A stretch of DNA of 64,000 nucleotides from NCBI GenBank assembly GCA_002340255.1, contig DDLS01000209.1, forward strand, positions 8,438-72,437, given 5' to 3'. Positions 7,318 through 14,883 of the stretch are shown piece after piece. The position numbers were made by a program, and so were the translations under genes. This DNA comes from Cyanobacteria bacterium UBA2566 (GTDB taxonomy: Bacteria > Cyanobacteriota > Cyanobacteriia > Cyanobacteriales > Desertifilaceae). Position 1 is the stretch's first letter. Each line of letters opens with the position of its first letter. The notes beneath the pieces were generated by a model, which saw only the letters and a list, made by a program, of their open reading frames with translations, had not been told where the DNA came from and did no database searches.

Positions 7318-9355
7318 AATGATCGATGATGGTTACCTGAAAACCTAATGAGGAGAGAATGGCGTTAATTTCGGGTTCCCAGGGATTACTCAGGGGGACA
7401 ATGGCTGCTTTTATGGAGAGTTGAGGAATAGAAGATTGTAAAACTTGGGGAGCGTTGGAGGGACGATTTACACCACTAATATATTGGGATAAAATACGGC
7501 GCTGCTGTGATTCTGATTCAGGGAAAAAATTGGTGACATTTAGATAGCTTTCGGTGACGACAATGGGATATAGGGGAGTTCGAGGCACAATCATCCACCG
7601 GGCTAATTCATCTCCGGCGACTTCTTTACCTACGGGAGAAGCGGGAGCTAAGACATAGCTTCCAGGGGGAACTTTAGCTTGAATGCGGTTAATGAGATCG
7701 AGCCGTTCTTGGGGAAGTTTGGGTTGGGGAGGAAAGCGGTATTGAATGCGGTTAAAGTCGATTTTGGGAGAGTAAGAGTTAGGAGAAATGGAGGTAGCAA
7801 GAACAATCAGAGCGGTGGAGACGAAGGCGTAAAGTGTGATTTTCGCTTGCTTTTGATAGTCAGAAAAGGAAGAGGATATGAGAGGAAAACTGAGTAAAAT
7901 ACCCAGAAGAAGATGGCGAGGAATCACCCACCATAGGCGGCGAAAGGTGGGGACTCCAGTGAGGTTAACTGCCCAAAATTCTTGCAAGAAAGGATTCATA
8001 AATAGGAGCATAAAGGTGAGGATTGCCCCTAGGAGAAATCGGCGCAGGTTGAGATCGGTTAAAACTGCCCAACTGACTAAAGTTGCTACCCAAAAGAAGT
8101 ATCCTCCCATGCCGTGTTTTAGGTGTAGCACGAAGTCGTTATTGATAATGGCTTCAAAGTTGAGATTGCTCATGTTGGGGGAGGAGGTTTTGACTTGGGT
8201 GATGAAGAGGAGGGCGATCGCCAACGGATAAGCACAAGTCGTTAAAACCGATACCGATCTCCAAGTGGCTTTACTTGTAGGAGTCCAGTATCCGCAAGTG
8301 GCAAGCAGTACAGTTAAAGGAGCGGCATAGAGAGCGGTAGAACTACAACCAACGGCAGCAATATTAGCGAAGGTGAGAATCATCCATTTCCAAGCACTAG
8401 GTGCAGTTAAATACCGGAGAGTATAGACAATAATCAGGGGAACAAGGATGGCAACAAAGAGGGGTTTTCCCTGTTGCAACCGCGCTAGGGAGAAATTTCC
8501 TAACCCGGCAGCCGTGGTTAAAATTACTAATAAAAAAGTAGTAACAGTGGTGACACTTAACCAGTGACGGGGGACGATCGCCCGGAAAAAGAGAGCAGAG
8601 GCAAAAACAACTAGGGGAGCGATCGCCAAGGGTTGCCAGAAGTTACGAACCCAGAGATGGGAAATACCAGTAATTTGGCTGATGACTGCGGCTAAAAGTT
8701 CGACTGAATGCACTCGATAGACCGGTAACAGTAGAGGCACATTGGGCACACCATGCATCGTGTCTTGTACCATCAGGGGGCGATCGGGACGATCTAAGGC
8801 TGCTACTATCAGGTTCAGATAAAAGGCATCATCCCCATGGGTACGATGGACGATCGCTGTAGCGATAATGGCGAGAGCGCCTAATCCGAGCAGCCATTCC
8901 CAGGAGGCAATAGTTGGTGATTTTAAGACAAAATTTTCTCGAGATTTGCGGAGCAGTTGCCCGTAGGAAATGGCTAATCCCAACGTGGCTAGACTCCAAA
9001 ACAGGACAAAATTATCCGTAATTCCATAAATAATGACTAAGATTACTGCTATACCCAAAGGAAGCGCCAAATCTTTTCCAAGCTGCGGTTTGGGTGGTTC
9101 TGCCCTGTCTTTTGCTAAGGAGAATGAGTCAGGAATAACAGTATGAAAACTGAGGAAAAAACCGACAATGGCTAAAATAAGGGCGATCGCCGAAAAGAGT
9201 AATAGAGTCTCAAATGTCGCTTGACGCAACACCATGGCATTACACAGCAGCGTCCATACCCCAATCAGCCAAACCCAAGATAAACAGGACACTTCAACGA
9301 TTAATCCTGCCCATCCTTGGCTCTCCTTCATCCGGGTGAAATTGGTAAAATTCAT
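7298..9355 (-). CDS. Large polytopic membrane protein, possibly a GT-C type glycosyltransferase
   Basis: A 685-residue protein with about a dozen hydrophobic segments across the first 530 residues and a soluble C-terminal domain of about 150 residues ending at DHYALWML. The first large loop holds HRTHGDDAFYLNLI near residue 170. An acidic pair in that position is typical of GT-C polyprenyl-phosphate-dependent glycosyltransferases, but no family could be named with certainty. The location in a minus-strand cluster with GT2, EmrE-like and methyltransferase genes supports a role in a surface glycan or glycolipid. The 3' end overlaps the DUF6883 fragment by 20 bases. No homologue is firmly recognised. 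Confidence 0.7.
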   Translation of the reverse strand: MNFTNFTRMKESQGWAGLIVEVSCLSWVWLIGVWTLLCNAMVLRQATFETLLLFSAIALILAIVGFFLSFHTVIPDSFSLAKDRAEPPKPQLGKDLALPLGIAVILVIIYGITDNFVLFWSLATLGLAISYGQLLRKSRENFVLKSPTIASWEWLLGLGALAIIATAIVHRTHGDDAFYLNLIVAALDRPDRPLMVQDTMHGVPNVPLLLPVYRVHSVELLAAVISQITGISHLWVRNFWQPLAIAPLVVFASALFFRAIVPRHWLSVTTVTTFLLVILTTAAGLGNFSLARLQQGKPLFVAILVPLIIVYTLRYLTAPSAWKWMILTFANIAAVGCSSTALYAAPLTVLLATCGYWTPTSKATWRSVSVLTTCAYPLAIALLFITQVKTSSPNMSNLNFEAIINNDFVLHLKHGMGGYFFWVATLVSWAVLTDLNLRRFLLGAILTFMLLFMNPFLQEFWAVNLTGVPTFRRLWWVIPRHLLLGILLSFPLISSSFSDYQKQAKITLYAFVSTALIVLATSISPNSYSPKIDFNRIQYRFPPQPKLPQERLDLINRIQAKVPPGSYVLAPASPVGKEVAGDELARWMIVPRTPLYPIVVTESYLNVTNFFPESESQQRRILSQYISGVNRPSNAPQVLQSSIPQLSIKAAIVPLSNPWEPEINAILSSLGFQVTIIDHYALWML

Positions 9356-9454
9356 AGCGATTCTGAAACGGCCGAGCTTGGCAAACCTGATGGATTATAC
9401 CGCGATCTACCGTTGACAGCTAGAGCAAGTTCTAAATATCATGCTGCCGTCTTT

Positions 9455-10321
9455 TTACATCTTATCGGAAGCAGTATAAAGATCATGATCGGACCATAAT
9501 TGTTCATTCCGTTGCAAAACCTTGTCTCTCAGAGCATCTTTGGGACTATTCTTGTTATCTGGATGGGTTATTAAACCAATAAATCGTTTACCTCGATCTC
9601 CTAAACCATTGACACCCCATTCGGTAAGCAGTTGTTCATGGTTCATCCCCAACTTTTCAATATGCCCCAGCAATCGATCTATATCATATCGATAAGTTGT
9701 ATACTTAACTCCAAAGTCTGTTTTATCTCCCTGACAATATCTCCATTGAAGAATATCCATATTTCCATCTATCGTTTTTTTCCATTGATAATTATCGAGA
9801 ACATTTGGGTTAGGAACCCAATCTGCTACCAGTGAGGTTCTGGCATCAATCCAATCCGTCGAGTGCACGCAATACAACAATGCAGTTTGATCAATGGCAA
9901 TAAACCCATCTGGATTTAAATGATCTTTAGCGTTTTGTAGTGCTTGCAATCTTTGTTCTTCTGTCCATAAATGTTTCAATACTGACAAAGCTAAAACAAT
10001 AAAATCATATTTTTTGTTAATAGAAAATGAACAGATATCACCATGAATAAATTCAATTTTAGTATTTTCACTCCTATTTTCTGAATAGTGTTTCCTGCCT
10101 TGATTGACCATTTCATTACTTAAATCAATGCCAGTGACCTCTGTCGCTTCCTTCATAAATATGGGGAAAACGCGACCCATACCACAACCGAGTTCTAATA
10201 CAGATTTGGGCTTTAAGATATCCGTTAAGTCCTCATAAAGAGAAAAGTCCATTTTGAAGGAATTCATGATCTCATTATAAAAATGAGTGGACTGATTATA
10301 TTCTGACTGGCTTAAACTCAT
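9455..10321 (-). CDS. Class I SAM-dependent methyltransferase
   Basis: A 288-residue class I methyltransferase. Motif I is VLELGCGMGRVFPIF near residue 42, the ribose-binding acid is in VTGIDLSNEM, and post-motifs appear at YDFIVLALSVLKHL and LNPDGFIAIDQ. The C-terminal third contains a beta-rich stretch (MDILQWRYCQGDK) seen in small-molecule methyltransferases. ATG at 10321 is used; a TTG nine codons upstream is less likely. Ninety-nine bases separate it from the membrane protein gene downstream. Substrate is unknown. Confidence 0.82.
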   Translation of the reverse strand: MSLSQSEYNQSTHFYNEIMNSFKMDFSLYEDLTDILKPKSVLELGCGMGRVFPIFMKEATEVTGIDLSNEMVNQGRKHYSENRSENTKIEFIHGDICSFSINKKYDFIVLALSVLKHLWTEEQRLQALQNAKDHLNPDGFIAIDQTALLYCVHSTDWIDARTSLVADWVPNPNVLDNYQWKKTIDGNMDILQWRYCQGDKTDFGVKYTTYRYDIDRLLGHIEKLGMNHEQLLTEWGVNGLGDRGKRFIGLITHPDNKNSPKDALRDKVLQRNEQLWSDHDLYTASDKM

Positions 10322-10417
10322 GATTCGTGAGCCTAGATTGGTTTGCAATTATAATTCCTTAAGATATTATATCCACTGTACAAGAATCCAAGAATGTTGT
10401 TAGTTTTTGTCTAGTTT

Positions 10418-10576
10418 ATGCTAGAATGGCAAACTCAGTCAAGGCAAACTTCTACTTCTAATGAAGCAGAATCCTCTCCCACGCCACAACAAGTTTTAGG
10501 TTTACATGAAAGTATGGGTTGAACAAGTGATGATTTTAACGATCTTCTGCTCGATGAATTTTGGAAAAAGTATTGA
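10418..10576 (+). pseudogene. Remnant of an antitoxin-like gene
   Basis: A short plus-strand frame starts at 10418 and reaches VLGLHESMG, then an in-frame TGA at 10520-10522, then TSDDFNDLLLDEFWKKY and a stop at 10574. The pattern LGLH-x-G-x-W-x-S-DDF-x-PLPDEFW is the C-terminal signature of small cyanobacterial antitoxins (DUF2281-like) that pair with PIN toxins. The TGA lies exactly where those proteins have Trp (TGG), so one substitution has broken the gene. No toxin partner is present. The family call rests on a short motif. Confidence 0.45.
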
Positions 10577-10617
10577 TATCATACAACCATTACCCATTAC
10601 CAGTACGTAGCGCTATA

Positions 10618-12498
10618 TCAACTGCTATAAAAGCGGTAAAACTCGTAACTATCCTGGAAAGGGATATCCTGGAAAGCATGATGGATAATTTGGCGATCGC
10701 ACAACACCTGCCCTAACTGCACCGCTTGTACTTGTTTCAGCTTCAGTTCTCTTATCCACCAATCTACCGCTTCAGCAGCTACAAACACACCCGGATAGAA
10801 ATTCCCCCGATACCATCGATCCTTGATTTCTACTCCTTCTTCTCCTTGCATCCTCTGCACTAAATACTCCAATGCTGTATCGGTTAACTCTAAGGGGGGA
10901 CTATTCTGGGGTGGAGGATTTTCTTCGCCTTTTTGCAACTGCTCTACAACTCGGTCTAAATGGGTCGCTCGCAAACGTAAATCCCGTTGAGGATAAGGAA
11001 TTTCCATCTTATAGTAGCGCATCGCTCTCTCTAAGCGAAAATAGAGGTCACTTTTGAGATTAAACTGTTGGCGTGGTTCCCTTATCCACACCAATAACTC
11101 AAAATCCAAAGAACTCTCCCCAAACCCCTTAAATAAAACATGGGGAGGAGGTTCAACCATCACCTCTGGATGTAATTTAGCCGTATTCAGCAGGACAGAG
11201 CGTACCTGTTCTGGGTCACAATCGTAGGAGACTCCCACCGGTAAGCGCAACCGCGACACGGGGTTACCATGGCTCCAGTTAATCACCTCGGTTTCCAAAA
11301 ACCGGGAATTGGGCACAATGATGGACACCCGATCCAAGGTTAAAATCTGGGTACTACGAGCGCCTACCTGTTCCACCGTTCCCATTAAGTTGGCGACTTC
11401 TACAAAATCTCCCACTTGTACATGGCGCTCGAAGGTAATAATCAAACCACTAATCAAATTATTGGCGATATTTTGCAGTCCAAACCCAATCCCTACCCCC
11501 AACACACTGGCGATAATCGTGAGGGAGCTAACATTCAATCCCCAAATTTGTAAAATAATGAGTAAGCCTAAAAACATGAGTAGGGATTGCACCAACACCC
11601 CTAACACATCTTGCACGGCGCGATCGGTATCCGTAAACGCTAGAACACGGTTGCGCAAGAGCCGAGTGAGCGATCGCACCCCAAACCATAACCCCACCGT
11701 CAAGGCAATCAATGTCAGCAGATCCAGCAGAGAATAACTATTCTCATTCAGGATAAAAACTGGGTCAGTTAAACTCTGGAAAACGAGATCGAAGAGCCAA
11801 TAGCGCGATCGCCGCAACAAGGGAAACAGATCCGTGAGATAATAGCCCACTGCATACCATAATCCCAACAAAAGCCCCAACCGGCCTAATTTCATTAACC
11901 GATGCAGCAATTGATCCGGGATTTGCAAGCGCCTAAACTGACATCTATTGGAGTCGATCAACAGTCTGAGGTAATGCTCTGACAACTCCACCCCCTTATT
12001 CACCCCCACATGAAGGCCGATCGCCACCAAAAGGACTCCCAACATCACAAATACCGCTTCTCGCAGGTACTTAGCCGTACGCTCGTACTGAGCTGTTTCA
12101 ATTCCGCTTAAAATCCAAGCCGCATAGCGCCGTGCTTGGGATTCTGTGGTTCGCTCGCCCCGCACATCCACAGGAGTCACGGTTAACAAATAAGTATCAT
12201 TAAAACTTAAAATCGATTGCTCATTATCCCGATCGATCGAGTATTTTGGCAGAGGTAAACCGTACTTTAAATGGGTTTGCAGCAATTGTTCAAGCTTGGT
12301 ATTAATCAGCTCTGCTCTCTCAGAAGCGGGGAAGCCCACAATCCCCCTAATTTCAAATAAAACCTTACCATCCATTTCCACCGTTGCCCGTTGTTCGATG
12401 GGGCTAAACGGAGAGCGTCCCCAACTGGGGTAAGCCACAAGAGTGAACCAACACACCAACAGGCTAATCAGTATCCAACGCCACCTAAACTGAATCAT
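10618..12498 (-). CDS. MscS-family mechanosensitive channel with C-terminal DEP domain
   Basis: A 626-residue protein. An N-terminal signal or anchor (about residues 8-25) leads to a periplasmic region, then several membrane helices between about 145 and 340. The MscS pore helix and beta domain follow (GVGIGFGLQNIANNLISG, then GDFVEVANLMGTVEQVG and PNSRFLETEVINW). The last 90 residues (near EGVEIKDRWYRGNF to the end) form a DEP-like domain, which is not part of the standard channel and usually mediates membrane or protein contacts in signalling. The start codon overlaps the stop of the FHA gene (ATGA), so the two are translationally coupled. It probably releases solutes on osmotic downshift under regulation by its partner. 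Confidence 0.88.
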   Translation of the reverse strand: MIQFRWRWILISLLVCWFTLVAYPSWGRSPFSPIEQRATVEMDGKVLFEIRGIVGFPASERAELINTKLEQLLQTHLKYGLPLPKYSIDRDNEQSILSFNDTYLLTVTPVDVRGERTTESQARRYAAWILSGIETAQYERTAKYLREAVFVMLGVLLVAIGLHVGVNKGVELSEHYLRLLIDSNRCQFRRLQIPDQLLHRLMKLGRLGLLLGLWYAVGYYLTDLFPLLRRSRYWLFDLVFQSLTDPVFILNENSYSLLDLLTLIALTVGLWFGVRSLTRLLRNRVLAFTDTDRAVQDVLGVLVQSLLMFLGLLIILQIWGLNVSSLTIIASVLGVGIGFGLQNIANNLISGLIITFERHVQVGDFVEVANLMGTVEQVGARSTQILTLDRVSIIVPNSRFLETEVINWSHGNPVSRLRLPVGVSYDCDPEQVRSVLLNTAKLHPEVMVEPPPHVLFKGFGESSLDFELLVWIREPRQQFNLKSDLYFRLERAMRYYKMEIPYPQRDLRLRATHLDRVVEQLQKGEENPPPQNSPPLELTDTALEYLVQRMQGEEGVEIKDRWYRGNFYPGVFVAAEAVDWWIRELKLKQVQAVQLGQVLCDRQIIHHAFQDIPFQDSYEFYRFYSS

Positions 12499-13073
12499 CT
12501 CTGCAATTCCAGACTTACCGCTTCTTCTACCGTAGGTCTAGAGGGTCTAGACTTCTCTAACAACCAACTCATCAGGGCCCAAGTTCCCACTGCCATACAA
12601 CCTGCCATCAGTGCGCCGACCATACTAATGATCCAGGACTGAGACCACCAAGGCGTTGATGGGACTGGAGTTTGAGAATTCAGTGCAGATCGCCGGGCAG
12701 TTTCCGGTTCAGTCGCTTGCGGATCGGTCTGATTGACCAATGTTAATGTGATGGGATAGGGACCAATTTCGATCTGGTCTTGACTCTGAAGGGGTAAGGT
12801 TCCTTGCTGCAAGAGATGATTATGTAATCGAGTCCCATTAACGCTATGGTCAGTTAATAGGATCTGCTTGCCTTCGAGGGTAATTAAGGCATGGAACCGA
12901 GAGACTTTCTTATGGTTGAGGACGACGGGGGTAACCATCTTATTCTCCACGGTTTTGGGCATTGCGTCCTCGTCTCGACCGAAGGCAATAGGTAAGGGAA
13001 ATACGCAGTCTTGGCGATCGCCCGTTTCCGGATCTTGCCAAGTTAACTGAATCAAAAACGGCTCCTCAGACAT
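12495..13073 (-). CDS. FHA domain membrane protein
   Basis: A 192-residue protein. The FHA fold occupies about residues 25-115 with the phosphothreonine-binding landmarks GRDED, KKVSRFHALI and DHSVNGTRL. One transmembrane helix (about 147-168, WIISMVGALMAGCMAVGTW) follows, and a short tail ends the protein. The FHA domain would face the cytoplasm and bind phosphothreonine on partners made by Hanks-type kinases. It overlaps the MscS-DEP channel gene by four bases, suggesting a physical or regulatory complex at the membrane. The partner kinase is not adjacent; a Ser/Thr kinase gene lies 10 kb away. Confidence 0.87.
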   Translation of the reverse strand: MSEEPFLIQLTWQDPETGDRQDCVFPLPIAFGRDEDAMPKTVENKMVTPVVLNHKKVSRFHALITLEGKQILLTDHSVNGTRLHNHLLQQGTLPLQSQDQIEIGPYPITLTLVNQTDPQATEPETARRSALNSQTPVPSTPWWSQSWIISMVGALMAGCMAVGTWALMSWLLEKSRPSRPTVEEAVSLELQR

Positions 13074-13273
13074 AGGGAAAGGGCAAACATGGTTGTTTAT
13101 AACCTATAGTTTTAGCGTTGAATTGACAACGATGCACGCTCATAAAGGCAAAAAATAGGCAAGCTCTTACTGCCTATTGCTTAGGGCGAAGTTCTAGATA
13201 GCGATCTCCTTACCCAATTCTGCATACAGGGAAATATTGGGATATCATAGGTGATTAGCACCCAACTAATATT

Positions 13274-13756
13274 ATGCCTAGTGTTTACCTTGAAACCTCA
13301 GTTATTAGCTACCTTACGGCACGCCCTAGTCGTGACCTTATTATTGCTGGGCATCAACAAATCACTAGCGAGTGGTGGATAACTGAACGTCCTAAATTTG
13401 AGATTTATATTTCAGAACTCGTTATTCAAGAAGCTCGTAGGGGAGACTCTAATGCTGCACAAGAAAGATTAGACTTACTCGAACCCCTAGCTGCTTTAAA
13501 AATTTCTCCTCTTGCCCTACAACTGTCTGAACTCTTTTTACAGAAAGCTGCTATTCCCCAAACAGCAGCAGCCGATTCTCTGCATATTGCGATCAGTGTG
13601 ATCAATGGGATAGATTATTTACTCACTTGGAATTGCAAACATATTGCCAATGCCATAACCCGAAAAAAGATTGAACAAATCTGTCGTGAAAGGGGTTATG
13701 AACCCTCAGTTATTTGTACCCCTGAAGAATTAATGGAGGATAATGATGAAACGTGA
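13274..13756 (+). CDS. PIN domain toxin (VapC-like)
   Basis: A 160-residue PIN-fold ribonuclease. Acidic residues expected for the metal site are visible: Glu in VYLETSVISYL (this subfamily has YLETS), Glu in SELVIQEARRGD, Asp in AAADSLHIAI, with the C-terminal TWNCKHIANA motif. The subfamily is common in cyanobacteria and is encoded upstream of its antitoxin. The antitoxin gene overlaps the 3' end by 11 bases with its own ribosome site, so synthesis is coupled. Likely action is RNA cleavage on release from the antitoxin. Target RNA unknown. Confidence 0.85.
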   Translation: MPSVYLETSVISYLTARPSRDLIIAGHQQITSEWWITERPKFEIYISELVIQEARRGDSNAAQERLDLLEPLAALKISPLALQLSELFLQKAAIPQTAAADSLHIAISVINGIDYLLTWNCKHIANAITRKKIEQICRERGYEPSVICTPEELMEDNDET

Positions 13757-13934
13757 CCCCATTGTGGAAGAAGTCCGTCAAGCACGAAGGGCGTATATGG
13801 AGGAGTGCAATAACGATCTACAAACTCTATATGAGGATCTTAAACGTCAGGAAGAACAGAGTCAAAGAACGTACTATTCTTTTGAGCCAAAACCCTCTCC
13901 ATTCAAACTTACAGGAAGTTCTTCTAGCCAGTAG
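13746..13934 (+). CDS. Antitoxin partner of the PIN toxin
   Basis: A 62-residue, highly charged protein starting MKRDPIVEEVRQARRAYME. This sequence type regularly follows VapC-like PIN genes in cyanobacteria. The helical N-terminus and loose C-terminal tail (YYSFEPKPSP) fit a toxin-wrapping antitoxin; no DNA-binding fold is evident. Two ATG codons stand in tandem (13743 and 13746). The GGAGGA at 13735-13740 gives better spacing to 13746. The gene overlaps the toxin end. Confidence 0.78.
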   Translation: MKRDPIVEEVRQARRAYMEECNNDLQTLYEDLKRQEEQSQRTYYSFEPKPSPFKLTGSSSSQ

Positions 13935-13992
13935 TAGGCTGGCAAGTTGAAGAATGATTAATTATTGAATGGTTAATGGTTAAAGTGTTGAT

Positions 13993-13999
13993 GGGAGGA
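13993..13999 (+). promoter_or_regulatory. Shine-Dalgarno site supporting a TTG start
   Basis: GGGAGGA stands five bases upstream of the TTG at 14005. No in-frame ATG or GTG lies at comparable spacing, so this site decides the TTG start of the PhnC-like ATPase. Confidence 0.65.
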
Positions 14000-14004
14000 C
14001 TCAG

Positions 14005-14754
14005 TTGCTTAAAGTTGAAGGACTGACCAAAATTTATTCTGGAAATCAAATGGCCTTAGATGAGGTCAGTTTTACTCTGGTTCCTCACCAGTTTACCGCC
14101 GTGCTGGGGTTGAGTGGAGCCGGAAAAACGACCTTGATGCGGTCTATTCTACAACTGATGCCTGTCGATCGCGGTCGAATTTGGTTTGGAAATCAAGAGC
14201 TAACCAACACTTCACCCAAGGAATTACAAAATATTCGCGCTCAGATCGCCTTAGTTGCCCAACAGTTTAATTTAGTCCGTCGTCGCAGTGCTTTAGAAAA
14301 TTGCTTGGGGGGACGGTTGCGGGAGGTATCCCTATGGCAATGTTTGAGCGGACAGTTGCCGCGATCGCTATTGCTCGAAGGAATGGCTGCCCTAGAGCGA
14401 GTTAAGCTCATGGATATAGCCTTTCAACGAGCCGATCGCCTATCGGGAGGACAACAGCAACGGGTGGCGATCGCCCGCGCCTTAACGCAAAAGGCCCAGT
14501 TAATTTTAGCTGATGAACCAGTAGCCAGTCTCGATCCGCAGACTTCCCATCGTATCTTACAGATTTTGCGATCGCTCTGCGAGCAAGAAGGATTAACCGT
14601 TTTATGTAATTTACATCAAGTGGACTTAGCTCAAACCTATAGCGATCGGATTTTGGGGCTACAAGCTGGCAAATTAGTCTTAGATGTAGCGACCGATCGA
14701 CTCACTCCGGAGCAATTAAGTTATCTTTATACTGATATTCCCCAACTCACTTAA
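14005..14754 (+). CDS. phnC: PhnC-like ABC transporter ATP-binding protein
   Basis: A 249-residue ABC ATPase. Walker A is GLSGAGKTTL near residue 35, the Q-loop is at VAQQFNLVRRRSALENCL, the ABC signature is LSGGQQQRVAIARAL near residue 145, and Walker B is LILADEPVASLD. The RRRSALENCLGGRL region is characteristic of PhnC/PtxA phosphonate-phosphite import ATPases. The start is TTG with a strong ribosome site. No periplasmic binding protein (PhnD) or permease (PhnE) gene is adjacent, so the permease partner must be encoded elsewhere or the protein has another partner. Ion specificity (phosphonate, phosphite or phosphate) is unproven. Confidence 0.82.
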   Translation: MLKVEGLTKIYSGNQMALDEVSFTLVPHQFTAVLGLSGAGKTTLMRSILQLMPVDRGRIWFGNQELTNTSPKELQNIRAQIALVAQQFNLVRRRSALENCLGGRLREVSLWQCLSGQLPRSLLLEGMAALERVKLMDIAFQRADRLSGGQQQRVAIARALTQKAQLILADEPVASLDPQTSHRILQILRSLCEQEGLTVLCNLHQVDLAQTYSDRILGLQAGKLVLDVATDRLTPEQLSYLYTDIPQLT

Positions 14755-14883
14755 AGAAATCCCGATTTGCATTTATCATAAGTATCAATCCGACTCAGCC
14801 CAGGCAGGTTGTCCATTCAAGCACCCTAGAAATCACTCTGATCTGGCTTAAGCGTCTTGTTGTTTTCTTGGGAGTTTGCAAAT

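Noticed and set aside
7679..8231. Two plus-strand open frames inside the 685-aa membrane protein gene
   Set aside because: They are basic, domain-free and lie opposite a gene with clear protein-like membrane segments.
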